Source of the DNA: Takifugu bimaculatus
Lineage: Eukaryota; Chordata; Actinopteri; Tetraodontiformes; Tetraodontidae
Assembly (NCBI GenBank): GCA_004026145.2
Contig: CP034996.1
Span: 16,134,641-16,198,640 of the forward strand
Length of the DNA: 64,000 nucleotides
Direction: 5' to 3'
The position numbers were made by a program, and so were the translations under genes. The notes beneath the pieces were generated by a model that was not told the origin of the DNA, searched no databases, and saw only the letters and a list, made by a program, of their open reading frames with translations. Numbering within the stretch: the first letter of the stretch is position 1; every line of letters begins with the position of its first letter. This document shows positions 1 through 12,427 of the stretch, piece by piece.

Positions 1-3000
1 GATGATAAAAACATCTGTTTTAAATGGCAGTCAGGAGCTTCTTTTTGTCTTAAATGTGGACGTAAAAGTCGACACAGCACACTAATAAACAAAATTTATA
101 TTTGAAGCTCTCTTATAACGCACTCCTGGACCAGGGCTAAGTTGCTACCTATCAGGTATACTTGTGCTAATTTCTGCCACTTGCTATAAAGCCTGCACTA
201 GTTCATGTGAATGGTATGAATTTCACAATAACTGGACATTAATCAAATTAGGATTGTAGGCATTATGATCATCATAAATAGTAAATAAAGTATATACTAC
301 ATAGTCATGCTGCCCCAAAACATGGTCAGGTTAGATCATCATGCTAACAGTGTCAGCATGATAAAGAAGGCATTAAAGGTAATAAAGAAGGTAAAGACTA
401 GAATTATGCCTCAGCTTGTGCTAATCTTGACATAAACTTAAATTTAAAGGCAGTCCATGACTCCCTCCTCAAGGTCTGTGTCATCCACAACAGTAGTCAG
501 AAGCTCTTGTTATTCGTACCTTCACATGGCAGGAAAGACCTCTCCTCTCTTCTGTTTATCAATGGCTTACCCGCTTGCCCGCTCTCCTCCTCCGTTCTCC
601 GTCCAATTTTCACTCCTCCGGCCAATTACAGCGTGAGTCACCGGGCCGGAGTGCCAGAGAATTATCTCAGACACTCCTATGAATTTGTCTCCAAGTCATC
701 TGCAGTCATCTGCTCTGTCTGAGAGATCTGAGTCAGCTCTTAACCTGTCAGTGTAGCACCAGTAACATCAGGTGTCACTTGGACTGAACATTGCAAAAAA
801 CTCCTGGGCTAATATTGAGAAATAATTAATATGGTTAATTAAAAGCTGGGACAGAGCATTTCAACAGAAAATGAAGTCATTTGCTTGGTATGAAAATTGA
901 GATCCTGAAAGTGTGGACGAACAGTATTTACAGATGTCTTTTTTGCACCTAACAGCGTAAAACCTTCAAAGGATGACTAACCCAAGGCCAAGAAGGTATT
1001 AAAGGGCAGCCAGCAGTGGAGATTTATTGAGCAGGAGACCCGGGTGACACTTGGGATATGTGTCTTCAAAGCCTGCTTCCCGTAAATCTGTGTCAAACTA
1101 CAGAGCGCTTCCATCCCTGTGTTCTTGTCCCATAGATCGCTGTCAGTCCGCACGCCATCAGCGAAAACACCCAGTTAAATTCCAACAAATCCGTGATCGG
1201 CCTTTTATTTTGATGTACAGACAGGAAGAACCTGAGCGAAGCAGGTGAGACAGCAGGTAACGGGGGGGTTGTAATCACACGCTGTCTGACAAGGCTGGCG
1301 TATATCTGCTGTCTGGGAGAATGATGTCACCTCAGATATACAAGCAGTTGACTCATTCTTCTCTTTTATTTACAAAAAAAAACAACCCACGCCTAATAAT
1401 AACCTCATCTGTACTCATGGATTTTCCATTACGTTTATGTTCACATCCCAAATGAGACAACTGTTTTCATCTATTAATCGGGATGCATGTGTTGAGCTAT
1501 TTCAGTATCTGTACAGAGGACATTGGTCTTTAAAGGGGGTGTATTGTCTCCCTGTCCTATGAAGTGAGTCCCTGCCCATTCGAGCTGTTTACTGGGACAA
1601 AAACTATGTGCTTAATCAACTCATTTGGCTGTATAAACACAGCTTTTGAAAAAGCACTTCAGGGGCAAAATCAGAATATAATACCAGTAATGCAGCTTTC
1701 CTTTGTTTATAAAGGAAGTTCTAAACTATTCTTCTGTGAAACCTTTAAAGGTGATAAATCGTTTCTCTTCTTTCTTGCTCCGGCTGCTTTTCACTATTCT
1801 GAAAAGTTGGAGGCTTTGCCTTTACTCACGTTGACAAGAGTCGATTCTTTGTTTCTTTGTTTTCTACGTCGTACAACATCGGGTCATTTTCCGACCCCAG
1901 AGCCGTAAACGCTTTCATAATGGCACCGACTGGAAACAATCGCGCCGCCGCTGCTCCCCTCGCGGGGAAGCAAATATTTGTAAAGGAGCCATGATGTTTA
2001 ATGTATGCGGTTGTGATATTGCTGAATCAGAAATAAAAAACAGATGATTTCAGAGCGCCGTAGAGGGGGACCACCATAAGCTCAGTTCTCTTAAGAGCCT
2101 TTCAGATTTAGGAGCCACCATGAGAACATTGATGTGATTGTAAATAATTGAGAACAACTGATACTGGAGGGAAAACCTCCTGTCTAATGCCATCTTTATC
2201 TCAAAACCATGTGTTCTCCTCGTTTGACGATAATTCAACAATCCACAATACTTAACCCTTCCACATGGATGAATATTTATGCACTCTAGCCACAAGCATA
2301 CTGTGATCATGTACTCCCTCCCTATCAGATGATTTCATATGAGTTCCTGGTGGCCCTTAGAGACACTGCCCGTACAGTGAATATCTAACAAAGTGCTGCT
2401 GAGGCCTCTAGCCATTAAGGCAAACAGTGTGAGTGTAAAGGAGGACTGCCATGTTACACTACAGCCGTACTCTGACCCCGCACATATTGATTTTCCACAG
2501 CTGGAGGTGTGTGTCCTGAGTATTGATGTTTGTCTGGATCAATACGGGAGAGGCACCTTTTACCCTCCTGTCATGCTGCTACACTGCATTCTAGATGCAC
2601 GGCTATTATAAGGAGAAGGTGGTATTTGGCACTGCTCTCTCGGGTTATACGTGTCCTAAACATACTATTAGCCTTGTTTTTGCTAAGCTGAGCGTTTCTG
2701 CGTGGAGGATCTGTTTGTGTTATGTTTGTTTTCTATGTTTCAAGACATGGAAACAGTGCAGGGAATGATGTACGGAACACGTTTGGATTCCTCTGTAAAC
2801 AACTCCAGCCAATTACAACCTGGCTGGAGGAGCCGTAAACAGAATGAATTTCCAGTCTGCACGAGCTCTGTGGATTTGGAGATAATGGCGTCTTTCGGGG
2901 GAATTCTGTGGGGGGGGGGACCACGGTGGAATACCAGGGTAATCGCTATGAGCCATTCTGTGCCCAAGAAATGAGTGTTGTGTGTGTTCTTGGCAAAAAG

Positions 3001-6000
3001 TCAAACACAATGGGTGGGTGACTCTACTCTTGTCCCCAGTCCTGTCTGTGGTGCTCGCTGACAGAGCCTGAGGGCACGACCTGGCCCTAGCAGAGGAAAC
3101 CCTCAATGTGACCTGTGACACAGCACAACAGTCGGGAGGCCAAAAGCAACTGCTCCAAAGCAACATGTGTTTATGCTCAAACGAAAAGGCCGTCCAGCTG
3201 CTCCAAGACTCAGGATTTTATCCAGAAGGGGGCGGAAATGCAGAGGGATATGTTGTTCAAAGGGAAGGCGGGAAAACCAGTAATTATAAAATGTTTGTGG
3301 TCTGAAATTGCGTGATTTTTCAATTTTCAATTGCATTTATGCTTAATGGCATTGTATTTTAGGAATTTTCTTTTTTAATTATATGTACTCAACCATTGCT
3401 TTCACTCAACAAACAATATTTTCCACAATGTCAGCTATTTGTTATCCTTAGTGGTGAAGCGGTATTAAGGTATTTATTAAGATCAACACCCTGTCATTAC
3501 ACTTTTTATCTGGTTATGGGAATGCAGGAGCACTAAGCTAACGTTGTGGTTGTGCACTGTATCATCAGGATTATTGTGTCCTTGTGAAAGTACCACTTTT
3601 TTGTTGCCTTAAGAGCAAGTGCCAAGGATCACCTGGTGGTCAGGAGGATCTTTGCTGGAAAAGTCTGTGCTGCTGCAGCTTTTTCTTTCATCCAGTTAGC
3701 ACAAACCACAAACACATTGTTTTGACTGCAAGGACTTGAACAAGAAGCCAGTTCTGTGAAGCAGAACTAAAGGATTACACCCATATTACAGCAAAGGGGA
3801 AGCCCCAAGTGGGCTGACATGGAAGCTGTGATTCAAATTTCTAAGAATTTTTAAACTGTAATTTTTTGGGTAATAGTCTTTAATGTCCGTCTAATCATTT
3901 TTGCTTGTTTCTGGTTTCTCGTTGTTGCTTGGCTGTTTCTGGACGCATGTTTAACCTTAATTTGAACTGAATTAAAGTGTATTTTTAAACTTTGAGGAAT
4001 ATATAGGGGCGAACGTTAGCTGGTATGGAACTGACCTTTTGAAGTTTCCTTTTATGGGGTGTAGAACCTAAGTACTTAATCAGCTTTTAAATGTGCAACA
4101 GTGAGACTAACAGGTCCTCAGAGGCTGCAGGAGAGGATTGAGTTGTTTCCCTGCGGGGACGCCGGAACATGGGAACCGTGGAATGATTTACAGCTACTGG
4201 TGCACATCTGCTATCCGGAATGCCCAAGTACAGCCAATTAAACCCAAAATATTGTTAGGGCCAAACGCCTTTTTAATTTTTTTCCAAGAAGAACAAACAT
4301 CCATGCTTACAAAATTCAAATAAGAGGTTTTAAAAAGGTGCGTGAATATTTAATTTCCAACTCCCCCCCGCCCCATTATTTCCTTTCTGGTTTTACATCC
4401 ATCCTTTATATGTTAGTCAATCCCTGTGCAGGAATGTCAAACAGTACTTGTGAGAAAGAAAAATAAAAGGTTCACCCCCGTCCGCTCACACAAACCTACA
4501 CAGCCACCCATTCACAGTGGCAGGAAATGACCCTGCGCCTGGCTTTTGTTTCATTTCATTCCTCGGGACATTTGTTTACCTGTCTTCCTGAAAGGATTAG
4601 CTGAACTAAACCAGTGCGCAGTTAACCGGTAGCATCTCAAACACTATAATATGTCAATGTGTGTAATTGTGTATTGTTATGTGACATTTTCTGAGTCCAA
4701 AGCTTCAGTTTTTCAGGATGGAGCCTTCAGAAACATAGACATGCCTGGTTAAGTGTGTATTGTTTGGCATATCCCTGCAAAAAAAAAAAAGGTCTCGGAA
4801 CCTGTTTACGACCTGTCAGGGAGCTTCAGGGAATTCAGTGGCTTTCAGGAAAATAAACAAGGGAACACTCTAAAAGTCTTTGGATGATGACTTCCAGACG
4901 AAAGTGAGTTGCCTCTCTTTTACAATCAGACCAGTGTCAGAGTTTATCCCACCATGAAACTATTTATCATGGATTTGGGGGTCTGGCTGATTTGTTTCTC
5001 CGTTGGGGCCAAATTGAGACATCCAAAACGCTATTCTTCTTATTTCACCTCACTTTCTTTTACTCCTCCATTGACTTAATACATGTAAACACATGGCTGA
5101 ATTTAAAGTGAATATCAGTGGAAACAACATAACAATCTGTTATTTAAAAATTGTAAATTTAGATATCAGACAGTCATGGTAGTTGAAATTCTGACCCTGA
5201 TGAACAGTTAATACGATTTTGTTCAGTTGTATAAGACGGTCCGGAGTTTAAATGGGTCAGCCAAGTTTGGGTTTTGTGGTGAATTCCAGCCGTCCAAGAG
5301 AAACAACAAGGTTTCATTATGCCGACATGCTTCTAAACTTCCCAAATTCAGGTCACCTCCATGTGACTTCACTTCCTGAAGACCATTAAACATAGAAATG
5401 TCATATTAACAAGGTGCTACACAACAAGTGTAACAGAACCATGAGGACAAAAGGGTCCAAAACCTCTTGCTGGTTAAACTTCTGCGAGTCAGCCAGTGTG
5501 AGATGAACCCGGCTGGGGTAATTTATTCTCTGATCCACCCCACTACTGCAGGTGTACTATTTTTGGCCATTGGCTTTTTCAGATTGGAATTTTGAGTGAC
5601 ATCATGTCTGCTCTGCAAAAGTCCAAATAGCAACTTTTTAAGTTTTGTTTCAGAATGACTCAGTTAAACTGGCTGAATCTTCACTTTATATCTGATTGGC
5701 GCAGTTTCCACTTCTTCTTTTTTATCCCTTTCTGCCCACATCCCAGACTGTACTTCCTTTTACCTTCTGCTGGTCCTGAGACCTGTGCGGCTTTTTTTGC
5801 CTGAGTCAGTATGAAATGAGTAGGAGACCGGGGGGTCCTCATCTTTCTCCTTACCCAGTTTCTTAATGGTTTGCGCACATGCCCGAGGGGAGGGAGCTTA
5901 TTTTTCCTGTGGCTCCCGGTGCCGTTACCATAGTCAACCGCCCTCTTCAAATAAGAACAAAGTGCTCTCGACGCCATGGCAATGTGGTCTGACAGCCGAC

Positions 6001-8281
6001 AGCAGTCCTACAAAAGCGAGGTCATGCTAAATCATGCTTTTGTAGATGCTATGGGCTCACAATTTACATAGTAAAGACTGTTTGACCTAATTTCTTACTG
6101 GAAAACATTCAACTGCCAAGGTGAGCTTCGTTTTGTGGTCTGTTCTCATGACTTTACTGGCCTGGTGTTATATTCATGAGCAATAATTAAATGTGTGGAA
6201 AGGGGAGAGGAGCTTTTTTTTACCTGAAAATGAAAAAAAAAATGGAGCACCAAAACAGCCATCACCTTCGGCTGTGTCGCGAGGAAAGTCAGGCTCAGTC
6301 ATCTCTCCTTCCCTTTATTGGTGTGGGAACTGAAGCAGACAAGGGGAGATGTTTGCAACTGATCTGTGGTCCAACAAAAATCCCACCACAGGCCCCTCTG
6401 TACCACAAGATGCTCTCAGCCTCCCTCAAGACCTCCTGGGTCCTGTTTTAGTTCTTGTACCCAGTCAGGAGAGGGGTGCTGCAATCCAGTTGATCAATTC
6501 AATCAGCTTCTGTTACAATCAAAATTGTCAAAATAGGCACTTTAAATAAACCCAGAGCCAGACTCCCAACAAGCAACTGTGGCAGGAAAAAAACCCATTT
6601 AACAGGGAGAAACCTCTGCTAACCTTCTGCTGAAGGTTAAAAAAGAAGCTGGTTAGAAAAGTGAAAGGTGGGGGGGGGGGGGGGGGGGGCAGAAAGAGGA
6701 GAATAGAATATATGTATATATAGCCCTCTCCCAAAAAAGTGTCTTGGAAGGGAATTCATTCTTCCTGGAAAAACAAGCAATGCACACCTGGAAAGTCCTG
6801 GAAGGTCCTCAATATTAGTCAATATTAGTGAAGCTGAAACTCACATCTGCCCTGAACAGTTAGAAGCCCTTTAAGTGACAAGAGAAAATGAGTTGTTGGC
6901 AAATGGGTACGTGTCCTCAAAATCACCCACAAATGCACTTGCGCGTACAACGACACGAGAAGAAAGAAAGAGAATAAACAGAGATTTGGCAGCAGCAGGC
7001 GGGAGTAAGATGCAGTTAAGTGCTCGTGTGGACGCATTAAGTGGTTTTTATAATTAGTATATTAAATTTCTTTTCTGGTTTGGGTACAATTCCATGAATA
7101 CAGGATTCCAAGAACAAAAGCCCAGCAGCTGACCTGACTCAGTAGCAATAATCCATACTTGTGCTGACATGTAAAGTATTCAAAATTTATTTTTCTTTTT
7201 TTTAAATAAATGGACAAAATTGTAACTGTATGACAACTGCCAGTAAATCTATTCTTATTCTAGAATTTACACATCATTATGTGGTTAGATTAAATAAATT
7301 TTAGTGCCAGTTCACAATAAAAAAGTATAATGTAATGGTCTGAAGTAGGTCATGGGTCTGGATCAAACCGTGTGATAAAAAACCTGGATTTAAAATCCAA
7401 TATTAACTACGTCCCCCAGTAGCTGAACCCATTAAGTAGGAGGAGAAAGTTACATCATGCACTGTGAGCAACACAGCCAAAAAGGCACCACTCAAGCCAA
7501 CTCCCATAATGCATTCCTGCAAACTCTAAAAGGTATTCAGTGTCCAACAACACGCAGTTAAGATTCCAGGCACCCAGAAAGAAATGTGAAGGATTACGCT
7601 GAAACAGCACTGGACATGCATGTGGTGTGTCTGCGCAGTCCTGAGGGAATGGTTTCTTCTGTGTTGACAGACAGGCGCTGGAACCTGATCCCCCAGGTGT
7701 AGCAGCCTCCCGATATCATTATTCACCAGACATACAAGTGTGCTCATACAACAGAAATGTCTGAGTTAAACTGACTCCATAACTTGGAAATGACATTCAG
7801 GTTTAATGTGCTTGTACGCTAAAATGTCAGTCTTAAAGACTCCACTATAACCAGTATTAATCCTTTATAGCCAAAAGTAATAGGTCCATTTAACCTAATC
7901 ACTGAATTGCTCCTTCATTAAGCTAACAGCTTGACATATCTTGGCACTGAGGATCTGTTATAATCAATTTGTGTTCTGCCAAACAAATGTCACCTGTTCT
8001 TCATTTAATGTTACATATGTTGAAATGATTGTATTATATTGCTCTCTGACTGGGTGGTGCATTTAACCAGTGGGCCGAGACAGGTGGAGCCACGCCACAC
8101 ATCCATTACCAACTTAACCATCAATGGCAATAGTCTTGTTTTAGGCAGTGATGGGATATATAATGAGGGAGGAGGATTGTTACTTTATAGATAAGCTCAT
8201 CTGGGTAGAAGATTACTCAGCAGGATCTCCTTTAACATCTGCTTTCTGTCCCATTACCTGGTGGGAGTCATTGGTCCAGAA
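1..8281. other. Left intergenic flank, no gene recognised
   Basis: Both strands hold only short open frames (under about 120 codons) with no recognisable domain, no chain of phase-compatible exons and no RNA gene. Base composition is AT-rich with short homopolymers. Part of it (about 6.46-6.76 kb) resembles a fish interspersed repeat and is listed separately. It could include distal regulatory DNA for p4ha2 or introns of an unseen gene; the sequence alone cannot decide. Confidence 0.6.
6460..6760. repeat. Decayed fish interspersed repeat with poly-G tract
   Basis: The stretch around 6,570-6,620, with a 'TTTAACAGGGAGAAACCTC' core next to a 'GTGGCAGGAAAAAA' block, looks like a degenerate copy of a repeat common in percomorph genomes, recognised from memory. 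It is followed by 20 consecutive G at 6,670-6,689 and an (AT)-rich patch. Repeat family and exact ends cannot be set without a repeat library. Confidence 0.4.
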
Positions 8282-8292
8282 ACACACACACA

Positions 8293-8327
<35 letters not shown>

Positions 8328-8334
8328 CACACAC
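8282..8334. repeat. (CA)n microsatellite
   Basis: About 53 bp of nearly perfect CA dinucleotides, interrupted once by CT and once by AA. This is ordinary fish microsatellite sequence outside any recognised exon. Confidence 0.95.
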
Positions 8335-9591
8335 AGGGAATTGTTTTTTCTGCCTCTCTGAGTTGTTTGTACTCCCAATGGGGTAAAATTAAATGGTACG
8401 ATGGCTGAAACCCCTAACCTGCAGTGTGTGTTCACTCAATCACTTGTGCACCAGCAGGAGGGTTGAAGGGAGGCGAAGCAGCAAAGAGAAGAGCATACCT
8501 GTACTACTGTATCTTTTGTCCTGTTGTATGTGCTCTCTGTAAATTAATTCCACAAAACAAGGCAGCATGTTTGACCTTACAACCTTTCCACTGGAAGGAA
8601 AGAGCAAGCTTGGCACCGGATGAGGTTTAATGTAAGGAAGTGGTCCAAACATCTGGAAAACTGTAGCACCCGAAGGAGAGGTATGGCTTTTCTTAATCTA
8701 GCCAGTCAGAAATTGTGTTTCACCCACCCAAACATGATGCCACTGTTCCAGGGTGAGTTTAGAAAAAGCAAAAACATATTTTGAGCACTTTAACCAAAAA
8801 AGCAGTCTCTGCAATGCTACCAAAGAAAGATGGAAGACGCATTCTGTTATCTCATTTGTTATGCATTCCAGTTGTGCTCTCTGTCTGGTTTCTGTGCGTC
8901 ATGCTGTGTGACATCCCACACATCCAGTTCTGTATTGTACTTAATGAATAAGTGCAGTCTTTAAAAAAATAAAAAATAAAAAAACATGCACACAGGTATA
9001 AAATTACTTGATGTTTGGTATGTTGTTACCCAACTATGATTGCATGGCTTGCAACATAGTTTTGTGATTAGCTAAGGGGAAAAGGCATCATTGGAATTTA
9101 TTATCATTCTGCAACACTGGTATTTGAATAGGAAAGATGATTTCATTGATCAAATATGGCACACATAAACAAACGCTAACAAACGCTTAATGCAAAAAGT
9201 GATTAACGTGAAAATGTGCATTTGGAATACAGTACCGCCCACTGACTAAAGCAGAAATAGGGTGAGATCCGTTTGTTAATCTTTTCAGACATCTAGTGGA
9301 CACTCGTGAGCGACGCCCATATATTAACCAGTCGGTGCTGAGCGCGGGAAAGTGTGCCCTCTAGCAGACATATTTGAGCATTGCAGGTATATTACTCCTC
9401 GATTACGCTACAAGTTCATTACAAAGTTGTAATCAGTCTATCAAGTCCTCCTAGAATAAAAAAAACAACACTGTTACTGTTTTCACAATTAGTCTCTTGG
9501 TTTTGACCTGTAATTTTCATTTCAATTTTTTTAATTTCATTTTTTAATCAAATGTAGTACCGGTAATAAGGCACAAAGCAGCAGAGGTGCG

Positions 9592-9797
<206 letters not shown>

Positions 9798-9812
9798 AGT
9801 ATTTTTTCTTGG

Positions 9813-9900
9813 CAATGTTGCTTGTGGGGTCAGGCCCCAGGTTTCTGTAAAGCGCCTGGAGACAATTGTGATTGTATCAGATGCCATATAAGATGAAACG
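9813..9900 (+). repeat. Possible tail of a fish SINE/LINE-like repeat
   Basis: A 'GTAAAGCGCCTGGAGACAA' block followed by a degenerate 'GCCATATAAGATGAA' resembles the very common fish repeat tail with a TAAAGCGCCTTGAGA core. Placed directly after the compound microsatellite, it may mark an old insertion that seeded the repeat. The match is from memory and is partial. Confidence 0.4.
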
Positions 9901-10889
9901 AGTTTGTGTCAATTTGAGAGAATTTTAAAATAATCTCTTTTAGTTTCAGTCATTTCTGAAGCCTCTGAAGTTTTAATGGTCTATTCATCTGTCGACGCTA
10001 CATAAAACACTGGCTTAAAAATATATACATATCTGATTATTGTCAATCATAAAAAGATACATTTGAAGAGGAAAATGTTAAATGTATAGTATAACTGGCC
10101 AAAGTCTTGGTTATCAAATGGCCCCCTCCCACAGTGTATATGAAGTTAAATCCATGCACTGCAGTCACATAAGTATTGCATCATGTGTGTCTGCATCCCT
10201 TTTGTTGATTTGTCATTACATAAAAACAGTGGAAATTCTAGTTTGTTATATTTTTACAGTATTTAAGTTTGAATGGCGTGTGTTCGGTGCCTTAATGACT
10301 ATGTTTAATTTTTTCCCCAGCTTCCACCTAACACAACAGACTGCAGGGACAAGAATAGCACACAAACTTCAAGAAGAGCCGATGATTGAAAAATCATGTG
10401 TAAAGTCTGGTTCTCTTGGCTCCACACGCCGGTGAATCCATCCTCCAAACACGGGTCTCAGTGGCAACGTGACGGCCTGCATGGACCACATTACCGTAAA
10501 CACCCCAGAGGAGCGGGAGCCGAGAACGCGCCACAGATTATCAGTTTCCGAAACTAAATCACGCTTTTCAATTATTATTTTCAATTATTCTCCAGATTTT
10601 ACCATTGGAAAAGGAGTAAACAATGATACGAGACTGTAATAACGTGTTTTCGTCTACCTCTGTTTTGTCCTATTCACAGAAAAGAAAATCACATTACAAT
10701 AATGATAAAACGTACAAAACTTAGAAATGGCTAAAACGATGACTTTAACTAAAATATTCTACCATTGATGCGGATGTTCCCTTTTTAGCTTAACTACGAA
10801 TAACACTGAAGTCTAAGTTTCAAAATTAAACAGGTTAATTATCTCAAAACATGATGATACGTGCGCTCCAAAACGAATGTGCTTGCGTT

Positions 10890-11560
10890 TCTAGTTGAAG
10901 TATTAAGGTACGCCCTCCTGTAGGCTCTGTACGTGGCAGCGTCGAAATCCCCCCTCCTTGTCCTTCTCCTAACCCCACCATAAGACTAAAGACGTGCCCA
11001 TACACCTAACGCTGGCCGCTGTCCCTAAACCCGGGGTAAACGAGGTAAGACGACATCAAATTTCACATTTAAACGCCCGAGAAAACGCCGTTCGCCTCCC
11101 TCGGACGTCAGTGAATGGCGGCGGTGTCTCGAACATGATGGGACGGTTGTCAAAAAGCTGATCCGGGCGCTGTGTTGTGAGACAAGCGTGTTTTCGGCTG
11201 CCTACTTTAAAGAACTAAGTGGGCTTTTTTTGTTTTGTTTTTGTTTTTTAAATTCGTTTTGAATTGTTAGACATTGCGAGAAAATAGTGTCGTAACATCG
11301 TGCAGCCAAGAGGAACAAGTTTGAACATAACGGGAGAAAGTTCTTCGAGTTCCAGGCAGTGCGCCAGAAATGCTCACATTCTGCTTAAATTAGAAAAGAA
11401 TATGTTTTTGTAGCTTGTGCCGACGCAATAAAATAAAAGATAACGCGGTAAAAGTAGAAGATGTTCACCGGAGACTGAGTTCATGCGCTGCGAAATTTCT
11501 AGAGAGACGAGTGACGTCAGGCGAACTTGTTCGAACGGAGCGGCTCGAAACCATCAGCAA
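10890..11560 (+). promoter_or_regulatory. p4ha2: CpG-rich candidate promoter / first exon for p4ha2
   Basis: This stretch is richer in CpG than its AT-rich surroundings, especially about 11,030-11,180. It holds a perfect palindromic cAMP-response element, TGACGTCA, at 11,512-11,519, and a GACGTCA half-site near 11,103. A donor-like GAG|GTAAGA occurs near 11,046. It lies 3.3-3.9 kb upstream of the first coding exon of p4ha2, whose own leader begins at a splice acceptor, so a noncoding first exon must exist somewhere upstream. This is the best candidate, inferred from composition and position only. Confidence 0.35.
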
Positions 11561-12024
11561 GACAGTTATTTCTAATCATAATAATTTAAAAAAAAACCAA
11601 TCCATTAGTGAGTCATCCACATTGATTATGGGGACACATGTTGAAACGAGCAGATGGAGGTCAGAAGAGATGAATGATCACAATTTTGGCAGGGTTGCGT
11701 AATAATTTAACTGTCATCCTTCCCAAATGTTGGCAGCCAGTTTAGGAACGTGGATGAGCATCCCAACGTGGCGGCTGAACCGTGTTGCGGCTGTAATCTC
11801 AAACCACTGCTGTTATGGGAACAGCTTAAATCTATGGAAGGAAGCCTTGTTTAACTTGGGCGCCAAGTTCAGGCCCCGGGTGATAAGAGCAGAGCTGCAG
11901 TTAGGAATCTTGAATTACTCAATTCTTGGTGTTTTTTTTCCCTTAAAAAGTGAGAGTATTTCAAGGATGATTAACAGTATTTACAGGCTGCAATATTTAA
12001 CTCTTTCTTTCTGAATCCACCCAG

Positions 12025-12090
12025 GAGACTTTGTGTTGTTGCTGCTGCTGCTAACCAACCAACAGAAAGGCTGGAAAACAGACCAAGGAG
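12025..12090 (+). other. p4ha2: Candidate 5'UTR exon of p4ha2
   Basis: A 66-bp stretch is bounded by a pyrimidine-rich acceptor (TTTCTTTCTG...CACCCAG) and a donor (AGGAG|GTAATA). It sits between the CpG-rich region and the first coding exon, where a leader exon would be expected. Splice signals of this quality also occur by chance, so this is a suggestion only. Confidence 0.2.
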
Positions 12091-12411
12091 GTAATAAAAA
12101 AGAAAAGCTTCAAAGGAAATGTGCATTAGGATCATCTGCCCCTAATCCTGATTTATGGTGCATGTCCAGGAATAGCCTGATGATTCATATTCGATGGTGA
12201 AAAGTGATTGAACGTGGCAGCAATGTGAGTCTGTTGAATTCTCCCCTCTGAGTTTCAGTTCTGCTGCAGCTTCCTCAGTCATTTTGATGGATAACACACT
12301 GCGCGCGTGTGTTATACAGTTTTGTGATTTACAAGATGTCCTCTGGAAAGTTAAGACACACAGTTAAAACATACAAATCCCTTTATGCTTACCTATGTAA
12401 ACAACAGCCTA

Positions 12412-12427
12412 CCCTAACCCTAACCCT
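12412..12427. repeat. Short interstitial telomere-like repeat (CCCTAA)
   Basis: Two and two-thirds copies of the vertebrate telomere unit (CCCTAACCCTAACCCT). So short a run is at best a footprint of double-strand-break repair and may be chance. Confidence 0.5.

Noticed and set aside
12412..12427. Telomere-like repeat as a sign of an old chromosome fusion
   Set aside because: Fewer than three units; the same holds for 60,317-60,330. Chance or repair footprints are enough.
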